From Prevotella sp. Rep29 (GTDB taxonomy: Bacteria; Bacteroidota; Bacteroidia; Bacteroidales; Bacteroidaceae), in NCBI RefSeq assembly GCF_019551475.1, contig NZ_CP047159.1, positions 2,170,001 through 2,234,000 of the forward strand: 64,000 bases of DNA. Direction: 5' to 3'. Of this stretch, positions 8,418 to 17,952 are shown in pieces. The first letter of the stretch is position 1; every line of letters starts with the position of its first letter. The notes under the pieces are model-generated. The model saw only the letters and a list, made by a program, of their open reading frames with translations. It did no database searches and was not told where the DNA came from. A program made the translations under genes and the position numbers.

Positions 8418-10154
8418 TTATTTTTTTTGAACCTTATTATCTGCAGCAGTGGAGTTGTTTCCGTCACCCGGAGTAACTGTTTCCGGTTGAGAAGACTCCA
8501 AGCCTGCCATCAACACTTCCTGAGGAAGTTCTATCGCCCGACGTGGGTCATTCCATGCCAATCGGTATTCGATTGCATCAGGACCGAACGTATGCAAAAT
8601 CTCCATTCCGAAACGCTTCAGGTCGAAGAAACGGAGTCCCATCCATGCTGTTTCATAACGACGCATGTCGTTGATACAGTTCATGTACACGGTCACATCA
8701 GAAGGGATAACGAAGCTGGAACTCATGTTTTGCGTGAAATCCCAGTTCAGGAACGTATTACTATGTTCGGGGTTGATATACCAGCTTTCGATGTTTGCCT
8801 TGGTCAGCGGGCGCAATCCTGTGGCTCTACTTGCCTTGGTCTTTTCCGAATATGACTGACGGCTTTCCTCATAAGCAATCAAATCCTCTACACAGCCGTC
8901 AATGTCATGATTTCCCAACAACTTTGCTTCTGCGCGGTTAAGCAACAGCTCTGAGCAAGTAAGTTCTCGGCGAATAATGTGTGCATAACCGATACCTGCC
9001 ACCTTGTCTGAATATTCGAAGCGTTCGGCAATGCGTGAGCTCTTATATCCGTGGTCGCTGTTTCCATCCCAGAAATATCCGTCCGCAATACCTGCCGTGG
9101 GATACCAGTAATATGTCCAGTTGGGACCTAAGTGGCCATAGATGTCGCGGAGTGCATTTCCTGCCGTTGCGAAACGATATCCCACAGAGCGTCTCCACTG
9201 CAAGGAATAGGTGGCAACGAGCAACAGGTTGTTAGGCTCAGTTGGTCCCTGCCATATTTCGGCACGGTCCGTCACGGTCGTTGCATCATCAAAGCCTTCA
9301 AGATTCATCAGCATTGATGGAAGATTGGCTGTTCCTTCGCCCAAAACGGCATTGGCATGCTCTATCACTTTGTCATACTCGCGCTTGTAGAGATAGAAGC
9401 GGGCAGCAAAAGCGTGGGCGGCATTTATATTGAAATGCCATTTAGGTTTTGCATAGTAAACGTCGTTGATGCGCTCAAGACCTTTAAGCATATCTTCTTC
9501 TATCCGGTTGTAAGTCTCTGTCACGGTGCTACGGTCATAAGAAACCAATACGCGGTCTTCCGGCGTTGTCACATAAGGAACACCAAGGTCTTTCTGACTG
9601 GCAGCATCGTCCTTATAGGCTTGTGAGAAGATATTCACGAGGATAAAATGATGGTAGGCACGGGTCATGTATGCTTCCCCATACGCTGCTGTCATCTTTT
9701 TCGTCTCTACCCCACCGTTCTCTTCCTTGAGGCGATCCAGAATCTCAATGGCGTGGTTTGCTACGGCAATAGCCTTATATCCACGTTCCCAGATAGAAGA
9801 CGGTGAATCATTACCTGTTGAAGATTTTACGGGTTCGAAACAATACAACTCCTCATCCATACGATTGTAAGAAGTAAGGTTGAAACGCACGTCAACCTGT
9901 GTTCCGTTACTTTGAGTTGCTCTATACGGTGCATTGATGTCTATTATATTATCGCTGGAAGCCTCGCATACCCAGCCATAGTTTCCTGTAGAGTAGGCCG
10001 TACCCAACAGCTGAAGAACCTGATCTTCGTTAATCAGCTCAACACGCTCGTCTGGAACTTTATCCAAGAAACTGTCGGTGCATGAGGACATCAACATTGC
10101 AATAGAACAACATGCTATAGTTACAAATCTAATCGCTTTCATATTTCTTTTCAT
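8418..10154 (-). CDS. SusD/RagB family nutrient-binding lipoprotein
   Basis: 578 residues. Lipobox LMSSC, then the typical SusD start SFLDKVPDE. Helical TPR-like regions are followed by the conserved C-terminal stretch with WMGLRFFDLKRFGME and LPQEVLMAG. SusD proteins are surface lipoproteins that lid the partner SusC barrel and capture substrate. The gene is 24 bp after susC (10179-13517) in the same operon. Sequence alone does not say whether the ligand is glycan or peptide; the linked metallopeptidase and C10 protease favour peptides, as in RagAB. Confidence 0.93.
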   Translation of the reverse strand: MKRNMKAIRFVTIACCSIAMLMSSCTDSFLDKVPDERVELINEDQVLQLLGTAYSTGNYGWVCEASSDNIIDINAPYRATQSNGTQVDVRFNLTSYNRMDEELYCFEPVKSSTGNDSPSSIWERGYKAIAVANHAIEILDRLKEENGGVETKKMTAAYGEAYMTRAYHHFILVNIFSQAYKDDAASQKDLGVPYVTTPEDRVLVSYDRSTVTETYNRIEEDMLKGLERINDVYYAKPKWHFNINAAHAFAARFYLYKREYDKVIEHANAVLGEGTANLPSMLMNLEGFDDATTVTDRAEIWQGPTEPNNLLLVATYSLQWRRSVGYRFATAGNALRDIYGHLGPNWTYYWYPTAGIADGYFWDGNSDHGYKSSRIAERFEYSDKVAGIGYAHIIRRELTCSELLLNRAEAKLLGNHDIDGCVEDLIAYEESRQSYSEKTKASRATGLRPLTKANIESWYINPEHSNTFLNWDFTQNMSSSFVIPSDVTVYMNCINDMRRYETAWMGLRFFDLKRFGMEILHTFGPDAIEYRLAWNDPRRAIELPQEVLMAGLESSQPETVTPGDGNNSTAADNKVQKK

Positions 10155-10178
10155 TAATATATTTCAGATAAATCATTA

Positions 10179-13100
10179 TTATATTCCAAGACGTAGTGTG
10201 AATGTAAACTGCTTAGCCATTGGTGTAGCCACACCACCTGAATTCACGAATTCAGGATCCTGACCATTCAACTTATCATCCGCATAGAGTAATAAGAGGT
10301 TGGTGCCATCCAACTTCAGGGAAGCATGGCTCAATCCCAGCTTGGTGACAAACGTACGAGGAACATCATAGGTAAGAGACACATTCTTCAGGCGAATAAA
10401 TCCACCGTCAGCCACGCGGGCTGTAGAATAGTTGTATGCATTATAAGCGTATCCCAGATAGTTGATGCTACGATACTGGCGACGGCTTGCGATAGCGGGG
10501 ATATCGGTGATATTCTCATCTCCCGACTGCACCCAACGGTTCTTAAATTCCTTCGGCATTGCTGACATGTCTGAATAAACAGAAGAGAATGTCGGTGCAA
10601 GACGCAATTTGTTTCCGAAAGAATAGGTCAGGAAGACGTTGAGACGCCAGTTCTTCCACTTCAAGGTGTTATTCAAACCACCGGTGATAGTTGGTTCTGT
10701 CGGACCTTCATATTTCAAGAAGTCCAGTTTCTCATATTCCTGGAAATAGATATCTGTCGTTGTCAGGTTTCCGTCTTGGTTGATGACAACCGGAATACCT
10801 TCGTCATTCAGCCCGACGAACGGAATTGAGAACAATGCCGACACGGGATATCCCTGACGGAAGTGGTTGCTGCTGGTTCCGCTGACAAGACTGATTACAT
10901 TTGAACGCGACTTCAAATCGGAAATCTCATTTGCTGCATAAGAGAATGTCAAGTCGGTGTCCCATCGCCAATCATCCGTGCGGATGTTATGAGTTGACAA
11001 GGTTAACTCCACACCATGCGACTTCATCGTTGCCACGTTGGCAAGCTTGTCGATGAAACCTCCGGCTCCCTGTGTCTGGATATATCCAATCAAGTCGTAG
11101 TTGTTACGCCAGTAGATATCAAAGTTAAGATTGATACGGTTCTTCAAGAAACCTGCGTCGAAACCGATATTCAACTCATGTTTCTTTTCGTATGTCAATT
11201 CCGTATTGGCAATATTGCTCAGATAGATAACAGTCTCAATCTGGTCGCCCTGAGGTCTCCACGCATTGTCAGAATAATATATCGGCAAGGCGTTAGACAC
11301 GCTGGAAGGTCCTCTGTCGGCTGTCAGAGAATAGGATGCTCTCAAGCCCAAATGTGAAACTGCTCCGTTGATGCGCTCCATCCATCTCTGGAAGAACGGC
11401 TCCTCATGCACGTTCCATGCACCGGAGATGTTCCATGTCGGCAACCAACGGGCGGTACGGGCGCGTCCCAGTTTGTTTGTTCCTTCGTAGCGATAGGTGA
11501 AGTTACCTGTATAGCGTCCTTTATACGAATAGCTTCCGCTGAAGAAATACGCAAGATTTCGTGTCCATGACTTTGAGAATGACGAAAGGACTGTTCCTTC
11601 CTCTTTTGCCTGCTTGAAGAACTCTGGTGTAATGGTAATCAGACGGGCAGAATTGTAGTCCACGCCATAATCTGAATGGTACATCCTGTCCTTATCTGTG
11701 CGGTTTGCCTCCATACCGGCAAACAGGTTCATGATATGCGTATCTTTCCACACCTTATTATATTGAACGGTTCCACGGAAGTCCAACTGGTCCACCATGT
11801 AATCATCACGTGTATAGATACCTCCCGTCGGCATCACTGAAATCGGCAGCGAGTTGGGTTTATCGGGGTCGGTATATAAATAGGTGTTGTTATATTGTAT
11901 CGTCGGGTTACCCACACCTGCACGATAGGTCTCTGCCTGGTTACTTTCATTCAGGATGAAGTGTTCCTGTGAAGTCTTCTGAACGCGATATGCACCCAAC
12001 AGACGGATTTCCAAGCCCATAATCGGTTTGTAGCTCAATTCGCCCTGGAACTTCATGTCTGCCACAGACAGGTCGATGTAGTTGTTGTCCAACTCCTTAA
12101 AGATGTTGAACGGCGCATAGTTACGTGTATAAATCTGAGCGGGGTCCAGTGTTCGGGATGTATTCATCGCATAGCTGAACGGGTTGATATCGAACGAACG
12201 GTTGACCGAACCACTCACCACGTCAGTAGAACGTGCCAAGGTTCCAGGTGCTTTCTGCTTACGATAAGAACCGTTGGTAAGGATTGAAACCGTCAACTTC
12301 TTTGAGAGGTTGAACGAAGCGTTCATGTTTGCCGTATAGCGGTTAACCTTCGAGTCCATAGTCCATCCTGGGTCAAGCATGGTCGAGATTGACGCATAAA
12401 GACTGGCTTTCTCGGTACCGGTTGAGATACTTGCAGAATGGTTCTGCACGATATTGTTCTTAAACAACAGGTCAAACCAGTCCGTGTTGCGGAATTCCGC
12501 TTCCTGCAAGTAAGCGTTCATCGCCGCATCTGTATAAGGAAGTCCATATTTTCCTGTCGTCTCATCATACTGCGCAATCAGGTTGTACATCTTTCCGTAA
12601 AGTCCGGAAGTGCTGCTGTTTGCCAACGTAGAGAATTCAAGCCATCCCTTGGCAGCCATTTCCTTATAGATACCCATCTGCTCCTGCGAGTTGGAGATGT
12701 TATACTCACCATAGTTGGGTTTCAGGCGGTATGTAAACTCACCTGTATAATTGATGGTGCTCTTACCTGCCTTACCGCGTTTTGTCGTGATAACAACCAC
12801 ACCCGCCATGGCGCGTGCACCGTAGATAGAGGTAGCTGAACCGTCTTTCAGAATCTGGAACGACTCGATGTCGTCGGCGCTCAAGCCGGCAATAGCATTT
12901 GAGATAAGCGTCACAGCATCTCCAGAAGACAAATCGTCGGCGTTCATATCCACCGCGTCTTCCTGAATCACGCCGTCAATCACCCACAGCGGTTTCGACG
13001 AACCGTAAATTGAAGTGGCACCACGCACGCGGATTTTCGGAGCTGTACCGAAAGTACCCGACACGTTCTGCACACTCACACCGGCAGCACGACCCTCCAA

Positions 13101-13517
13101 TGCACGCGAGACGTCTGCGATACCATCAAGCTTCGTATTGTCAGCCGCAATCTTTGTCGTAGCACCGGTAAACAGACGTTTGTCCATCTTCTGCATACCC
13201 GTCACGACCACTTCCTCTACGAGCTGGGCGTCGGAAGTCAGCGTGATAACCATACCAGGCTTCGGCGTGACGGTCTGCGTCGTCATACCAATGTAGCTGA
13301 TAACAAGTTTCTTACCTGCAGGAACCTCGATCGTAAAATGACCGTCAATGTCTGTTATGGCGCCTGCACCCGCTGCTCCCTGAACAGCAACTGAGGCGCC
13401 GATAATGGGTTCACCATCATCGCCCGACATGACCGTTCCCGTGATTTTTGTCTGCGCCAGCGCTGTTCCTATCAACAAGAACATACCGGCAAAAACCATA
13501 GTTAGTCTTTTCTTCAT
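10179..13517 (-). CDS. SusC/RagA family TonB-linked outer membrane transporter
   Basis: 1112 residues. A signal peptide is followed by a carboxypeptidase-regulatory-like domain (about 22-100), a plug domain (about 115-230, with VRGATSIYGSSKPLWVIDG and DASATSIYGARA-like LKDGSATSIYGARA) and a 22-strand-type barrel ending in FTFTLRLGI, the expected aromatic/hydrophobic BAM end. It imports the substrate captured by SusD using TonB energy. It is the first gene of the leftward operon, with a promoter about 140 bp upstream. It is paralogous to the transporter at 19579-22896; 114 bp of the plug region is identical in both. Confidence 0.95.
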   Translation of the reverse strand: MKKRLTMVFAGMFLLIGTALAQTKITGTVMSGDDGEPIIGASVAVQGAAGAGAITDIDGHFTIEVPAGKKLVISYIGMTTQTVTPKPGMVITLTSDAQLVEEVVVTGMQKMDKRLFTGATTKIAADNTKLDGIADVSRALEGRAAGVSVQNVSGTFGTAPKIRVRGATSIYGSSKPLWVIDGVIQEDAVDMNADDLSSGDAVTLISNAIAGLSADDIESFQILKDGSATSIYGARAMAGVVVITTKRGKAGKSTINYTGEFTYRLKPNYGEYNISNSQEQMGIYKEMAAKGWLEFSTLANSSTSGLYGKMYNLIAQYDETTGKYGLPYTDAAMNAYLQEAEFRNTDWFDLLFKNNIVQNHSASISTGTEKASLYASISTMLDPGWTMDSKVNRYTANMNASFNLSKKLTVSILTNGSYRKQKAPGTLARSTDVVSGSVNRSFDINPFSYAMNTSRTLDPAQIYTRNYAPFNIFKELDNNYIDLSVADMKFQGELSYKPIMGLEIRLLGAYRVQKTSQEHFILNESNQAETYRAGVGNPTIQYNNTYLYTDPDKPNSLPISVMPTGGIYTRDDYMVDQLDFRGTVQYNKVWKDTHIMNLFAGMEANRTDKDRMYHSDYGVDYNSARLITITPEFFKQAKEEGTVLSSFSKSWTRNLAYFFSGSYSYKGRYTGNFTYRYEGTNKLGRARTARWLPTWNISGAWNVHEEPFFQRWMERINGAVSHLGLRASYSLTADRGPSSVSNALPIYYSDNAWRPQGDQIETVIYLSNIANTELTYEKKHELNIGFDAGFLKNRINLNFDIYWRNNYDLIGYIQTQGAGGFIDKLANVATMKSHGVELTLSTHNIRTDDWRWDTDLTFSYAANEISDLKSRSNVISLVSGTSSNHFRQGYPVSALFSIPFVGLNDEGIPVVINQDGNLTTTDIYFQEYEKLDFLKYEGPTEPTITGGLNNTLKWKNWRLNVFLTYSFGNKLRLAPTFSSVYSDMSAMPKEFKNRWVQSGDENITDIPAIASRRQYRSINYLGYAYNAYNYSTARVADGGFIRLKNVSLTYDVPRTFVTKLGLSHASLKLDGTNLLLLYADDKLNGQDPEFVNSGGVATPMAKQFTFTLRLGI

Positions 13518-13653
13518 AACATTTCAATATTTTAAATTATTTTTCTTAATGTTTTAGTTAAGCCTGATGAATGACAACAAACGCCGTGTAGGAAAGCGAT
13601 TTGGGCATTACCATGGCAATAAAAAGCGAGGACAAATTCGCCGAAAATCGGTA

Positions 13654-13684
13654 CAAATATAAATATAAAGGAAGTAACTTCCAA
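13654..13684 (-). promoter_or_regulatory. Promoter of the leftward SusC operon
   Basis: The minus strand has TTG (13682-13684), a 20-bp gap and TATATTTG (13654-13661), a close match to the Bacteroidetes -33/-7 pattern. The predicted transcript start near 13650 leaves a leader of about 130 nt. No riboswitch or anti-sigma/sigma pair is visible. Confidence 0.7.
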
Positions 13685-13961
13685 ATTTTTTTGGTTAAAA
13701 CATTACTTTTTGGTACTTATTTTGCCCATTTTGCAAAATTTCGTTTGAAAACATTAACTTTTTGTCACCGTTTCAAACCTGATGGGACGTTTTTTCCCAG
13801 ATGGAAAGATTGTCCGCATCTAAACAAAGCCGTAAAACGACTAAAAACATGCCCACAGGAAATGGTTTTTTGCAGTATTTTTCTATCTGCGTGCACGCTT
13901 GATATTTTTTCGTTGCGGGCAGCGTTCCGTTTTTTCATCCGCACTCCCATTCCTTCGCTGT

Positions 13962-14175
13962 TGTATATTTATACATAGGTGACAGTTCGGGAGGGCGATT
14001 TGCAAACCACTGTATTTCAGTACGTTAGGATGCGGTTTCCAAAAGTTCAACTTTTGCACGCTAAAAGTTGAACTTTTAGGAGGTGAAAGTTGAACTTTCA
14101 GGACGCAAAAGTTCAACTTTTGGAAAACGAAAGTTCAACCGTATATTTATACGCCCTTCTCCGTATGTTTATGCA
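13962..14175 (+). repeat. 22-bp-periodic palindrome element, copy B
   Basis: Palindromic units near AAAAGTTSAACTTTT start at 14041, 14063, 14085 and 14107, plus a decayed fifth at 14129, all at 22-bp steps. The left flank TGTATATTTATACA (13962-13975) is exactly 79 bp from the first unit. The right flanks CGTATATTTATACG (14140) and CGTATGTTTATGCA (14162) are themselves 22 bp apart. Length 214 bp, the same as copy D. Confidence 0.88.
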
Positions 14176-14235
14176 GGTCACTCACCCCTTCCTAAAGGGA
14201 GGGATGAGGAAAGGGACGGGAATCTGTTTGACGGG

Positions 14236-14339
14236 ACCCCACCCCAACCCCTCCCCTAAAATGGGATGGGAGCGCCTGACGGGAGGAAAGCCACTAACTT
14301 CACTTCCTCCCTTCGCCGAGGGAGGGGTTAGGGGTGGGG
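14236..14339. repeat. 104-bp GC-rich hairpin element, copy 1
   Basis: C-rich left arm (ACCCCACCCCAACCCCTCCC) and G-rich right arm (GGGAGGGGTTAGGGGTGGGG) form long terminal inverted repeats around a centre containing GCGCCTGACGGGAGG. A second copy of the same 104-bp length is at 52311-52414, and half copies lie at 48905-48955 and 52216-52270. It has no coding capacity. Confidence 0.75.
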
Positions 14340-14350
14340 AGCATCTGCAA

Positions 14351-14410
14351 GCGGATTGATGTATCCGCCCGCAGAAAACAATCTGTGTAATCAGCGGAAT
14401 CTGCGGTTAA
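14351..14410 (+). repeat. Half copy of the GTATCCGCCCG/core repeat
   Basis: One arm (GATGTATCCGCCCGC) plus the core 'AATCTGTGTAATCAGCGG' shared with 48998-49052 and 52460-52554. Together with the neighbouring elements it makes 13518-14558 a repeat island with no believable gene. Confidence 0.6.
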
Positions 14411-14490
14411 TAAGACTGCGAGTCGATATATCTATCGACACATTATTATATTATATATAAGACACTACCCTGCCTTTGGAACAAAAAAAA

Positions 14491-14524
14491 GCAAGGGGCA
14501 TTCCATCACGGAAATGCCCCTTGC
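14491..14524 (-). terminator. Terminator of the rightward SusC operon
   Basis: GCAAGGGGCATTCC (14491-14504) pairs with GGAAATGCCCCTTGC (14510-14524), with a T-run on the minus strand (A-run 14483-14490). It lies 34 bp past the stop at 14559. Confidence 0.85.
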
Positions 14525-14558
14525 CATCGAGAGTTTATATGAATTATATGAAACACTA

Positions 14559-15626
14559 TTACTTCTTCACGAGTCTGTCCGGATAAATCCATGACTGGAT
14601 AATAGCGGTATAGGTTGCATACGTCTTAGCTGTTGTGTTGACAACGCTGAAACGATAGCAGGTATTGCCGCTTGAGAAGAACTCGTCGAAGGTCCATGTC
14701 AGCACGCCCGACTCCTCGTCGAGTGCCGACGTCGCACTCAGCGTGAAGGCGGTGTTTGAACGATAGATACTGCTTCCACTCAGATACCAGAGCAACAGGA
14801 TGGCGTTCTCCGTAGTGGTAGTATTGTATGTCCAATTGCCTATCACCTCACGGTTGGAGAGTTGAATCTTCGCCCCGTTGAGTTCCATACTCGTCACGCT
14901 GATAGGAATTACGCCACCATCGAACTTCAGGGAGTAGGCTCCTTCGTCATCTCTCTGAAGCACGCAGTCTGCCGTTGAGGTTCCACTCGTTCCATAGTAA
15001 AGTGTGTACTCGCCAAGCACGTCCTTCTCATAGTCGTACTGCTGCACCTTGATGGTTCCCGGCTGTCCGCCCACCACGTAGTTGATGTATCCTGTACGGA
15101 TCTTACCTGTGGTGTTTTCCTGCAGGGTAACGATCAGGCTGTCCTCTGTCAGTTCTGCGGTGAAGAAATCGCCTACCGTCTCAATCGTAGTTTCTGAATT
15201 GCTGCGATACTTATAGGCAAACCTGTTCGAGTTATCATCAGAGTTGATATCGCCACTGAGTCCTTCTACCTGGAAGATGAGTCCCATCTGCTGGACGGTC
15301 ACTTCTTTGTAGTCGTCCTCGCTGGCATAGATTCTCACTCGGCAAACGCGCGAAGACTTCTCCGCATTCTGCTCTACAGTGACATAGATTGTATTGCCGC
15401 TATAGGTAGCCGAACACCAGTGGGCTGTTGTCTCCACCTTGTAGATACCGCTTGGGATGGACACGCTAATCGTTCCTTCTGCCGGAGCAGCTTGGAAGAA
15501 GACGTCCGTGCTATCAATGGTAACCTGCGACTCTTTTGCATACGGATTGGTCATCTCGTCGTCACTGCAAGAGAAGACAGCAAACGCGCAAACAAAAATA
15601 CTGATTAAACTTATTAACTTTTTCAT
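14559..15626 (-). CDS. BACON-domain lipoprotein, last gene of the rightward SusC operon
   Basis: 355 residues with lipobox VFSC (Cys20). Residues about 35-115 form a BACON-like Ig fold (AHWCSATYSGNTIYVTVEQN, then RIYASEDDYKEVTVQQMG). A second unit (about 120-200, ending GTIKVQQYDYEKDVLGEYTL) has the same 'v.v.Q' ending and may be a second such domain. The C-terminal half is beta-rich and unassigned. It sits 2 bp after the DUF4302 gene, so the two are tightly coupled. Probably a surface accessory lipoprotein of the importer; substrate unknown. Confidence 0.72.
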   Translation of the reverse strand: MKKLISLISIFVCAFAVFSCSDDEMTNPYAKESQVTIDSTDVFFQAAPAEGTISVSIPSGIYKVETTAHWCSATYSGNTIYVTVEQNAEKSSRVCRVRIYASEDDYKEVTVQQMGLIFQVEGLSGDINSDDNSNRFAYKYRSNSETTIETVGDFFTAELTEDSLIVTLQENTTGKIRTGYINYVVGGQPGTIKVQQYDYEKDVLGEYTLYYGTSGTSTADCVLQRDDEGAYSLKFDGGVIPISVTSMELNGAKIQLSNREVIGNWTYNTTTTENAILLLWYLSGSSIYRSNTAFTLSATSALDEESGVLTWTFDEFFSSGNTCYRFSVVNTTAKTYATYTAIIQSWIYPDRLVKK

Positions 15627-15628
15627 AA

Positions 15629-16999
15629 CTATTTACGTTTTAGTCCATGCATTGCATAAATTAGTGCAGCTCCGTTGATGGCATAAGCTCCTTGCTCGCC
15701 AGAGAGAGAGATTTGTCCCACACGGGTCTTTCCGTTGAAGACATAGATGATGTAGGAATCTATCTTGTAACTGCCCCACTTACCATTGTCAATCCACTTG
15801 AACATCTGTTCTTCTTCATTCCAATAGGTCTTCATACCAGAAGCTATTGTTGTTGTATAGAGTCCGTAATGTACATAGCGAGAACCATTAGGTTGCACAG
15901 GTGAACGTCCTGCCAAAAGTACCACATGACCATTAGCCAGCGGTTCACCGATAAGCTGCGGCTGGAGTTCAAGGAAGTTTTCTGCCTTGTTATAATTCAG
16001 CGTGAGGTCATAGTTCGGATTCACACCTTTCATCAAATATACGCTGCGGTCAGCAACCGGAACAAGTTCTACGTCCATCGTTGAAATTACTTTCGTATCA
16101 GTTGTACTGCTGATATAGAACTCGTAGCTGCCTGCCCATTCGTCGTAGTTGATTACCCACTGTGGGAATGAGCCTTCCAGCGGATATTCCTTGCCATCCT
16201 CGTCAATAGCGGTATAGCTGTGGTCGTCAAAGTTGTATTTGAACTCACGTATCTTCACACCGCCAATGGTGATGGCACTATACAGACGGATTCCTTCGTC
16301 AGTATAGACAAACGCCTTCGTACTCAAGCCTGTAGCACCGCCCACGGCATATTCCATCTGACGGCTGGTCAGGAACTCACCTTCGAATGCCTCACCGTTG
16401 ATGGTACCTGTGATGCAGGTGTAATAAGCATCCGTCGGGTCGAGATAAGCGCTCTCGAACTCGCTCCTTGCTGCCAGATATTCATCTGCCGGAACAGTCA
16501 GGCGATAGAGATAGTACTTGTTCTTCGAGCGTGCGCCATGCACCTTGATGACATCGTCTGTAATCTCATCAATCACATACTCGGTGTCACCGCCGTATGC
16601 CTGATAGCCGCTACCCGTTCCTTCAGCGAAATAGTGCATGATGGGGCTGTAGGTATCGAAAATCAAGATAGGTCCGTCTTCCGTTCCCAGTTTGTAATAA
16701 CACTCGTCGGTACCCGACGGCGCATTCGTTCCGGGAAGCGGTTCCGCTGTAATCGTTGCGGTCATTTCATCGAATTTACAGATGAAAGCATACCCACCAT
16801 ACTCCTGCGTGTTCTTCGGGAATATCTCGAAGAGCCATCCGTACTCCGCACTTGTGAGCACATTCTTGGCTTTCTGCAGATACTCTTTCAGACGCTGCGA
16901 AGAAACCTCATCGAATTTGTCCTCCTGATTGTGCAGACACGACTGCATCATGAATGCCGGCAACAGGAGAAGCAGTGATAATATCAAATTCTTTTTCAT
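15629..16999 (-). CDS. DUF4302 family lipoprotein (second paralogue)
   Basis: 456 residues; lipobox MMQSC (Cys21), then the DUF4302 N-terminus (SSQRLKEYLQKAKNVLTSAEYGWLFEIFP, cited in parts: RLKEYLQKAKN and EYGWLFEIFP). The body is beta-rich. It keeps the same position after the metallopeptidase gene as its paralogue at 5756-7078. It is 15 bp from the upstream gene and 2 bp from the downstream gene, so cotranscription is near certain. Molecular function is unknown in the family. Confidence 0.8.
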   Translation of the reverse strand: MKKNLILSLLLLLPAFMMQSCLHNQEDKFDEVSSQRLKEYLQKAKNVLTSAEYGWLFEIFPKNTQEYGGYAFICKFDEMTATITAEPLPGTNAPSGTDECYYKLGTEDGPILIFDTYSPIMHYFAEGTGSGYQAYGGDTEYVIDEITDDVIKVHGARSKNKYYLYRLTVPADEYLAARSEFESAYLDPTDAYYTCITGTINGEAFEGEFLTSRQMEYAVGGATGLSTKAFVYTDEGIRLYSAITIGGVKIREFKYNFDDHSYTAIDEDGKEYPLEGSFPQWVINYDEWAGSYEFYISSTTDTKVISTMDVELVPVADRSVYLMKGVNPNYDLTLNYNKAENFLELQPQLIGEPLANGHVVLLAGRSPVQPNGSRYVHYGLYTTTIASGMKTYWNEEEQMFKWIDNGKWGSYKIDSYIIYVFNGKTRVGQISLSGEQGAYAINGAALIYAMHGLKRK

Positions 17000-17014
17000 A
17001 TTCTTTCTCGTTTT

Positions 17015-17917
17015 TTAGTTTACGGTTAGGTCTGTCAAATCCACAGTACGGTTTGCCACGTCAGCTTCCCGGCGCAAAACGATGCTACGGAGGTCATCCA
17101 TTTCAAATCCCCATGCATCACGCATATACTGCTTCACAATTTCAAGTTTAGCCTCAATAATGTCAGCACCTTCAGTTCCCGCTGTTTCCAGATAGCCATT
17201 CCAAGTGGTCTCGTCGTTGGTCACATAGATAGAGAACATCTCGGCGAAGTCCTCACCTGCACTATGCTGTGCATAACCGGAGATAAATCCTTTGGGACGG
17301 TACACCGATGCTGTGTTATTGGTGCCCTGGCTCCACTCACCGGCGATATAGTTGGATGCGGAAATCATTCTGAATTCAGGTGAATAGTCCTTCGTCTGAT
17401 TCAGAATGTGGGTAAACTCGTGGAAGATGGTCTTCAGATAATAGTGGTTCAAGTTTGCACGCGTACGTGTGTACTGATCCACATGGTTCACACCTGCGAG
17501 GAAGATTTTCTTTCCACCTTCTGCCGTACCGAGCACGAACGTGTTGTTGTTACGATACTCCCAGTTGCCCACCATATAGATGAGTTTGGGGAAGTTGGCA
17601 CGTGTAAACTCAACTCCACATGCTTCATCGAAAGCCTCCAGACAAGCATACTTCACGATATGTGCAAGTTTGATTGCCTGATTGTAGTCTGCGGGGATTA
17701 CGTAGTAATTGTGGTCAGACTCAATATCCTCAAAGCGATACTTAACCTCGATATTATAGGTATCGATAAAGTTTGCTTTCAGCCAAAGGTCGAATGGGTT
17801 CTGGTCAACCTGGTCAACCATGATGACACTCTCCTTGCTGAGTTCGTCTTCTGAACAGGAAACCATGGTAAAGGCTCCCGCCAGCAACAGTAACGAATAT
17901 ATCAAATATTTTTTCAT
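17015..17917 (-). CDS. SusD-linked zinc metallopeptidase lipoprotein (short paralogue)
   Basis: 300 residues; lipobox VSC (Cys21). The zinc motif HEFTH is at 166-170, with the probable third ligand in SAGEDFAEMFSIYV. It has the same family assignment as 7128-8405 but lacks that protein's post-catalytic insert of about 100 residues, so it represents the compact form. It is predicted to act at the cell surface on the substrate imported by the SusC/SusD pair upstream. The gap to susD is 35 bp. Confidence 0.85.
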   Translation of the reverse strand: MKKYLIYSLLLLAGAFTMVSCSEDELSKESVIMVDQVDQNPFDLWLKANFIDTYNIEVKYRFEDIESDHNYYVIPADYNQAIKLAHIVKYACLEAFDEACGVEFTRANFPKLIYMVGNWEYRNNNTFVLGTAEGGKKIFLAGVNHVDQYTRTRANLNHYYLKTIFHEFTHILNQTKDYSPEFRMISASNYIAGEWSQGTNNTASVYRPKGFISGYAQHSAGEDFAEMFSIYVTNDETTWNGYLETAGTEGADIIEAKLEIVKQYMRDAWGFEMDDLRSIVLRREADVANRTVDLTDLTVN

Positions 17918-17952
17918 ATCACATTATATTATTATAGTTACAGTGTAATAAC

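Noticed and set aside
14041..14143. Palindrome arrays as CRISPR
   Set aside because: Spacers are only 7 bp, the repeats are 15-bp palindromes, the arrays have 4-5 units and no cas genes are in the window.
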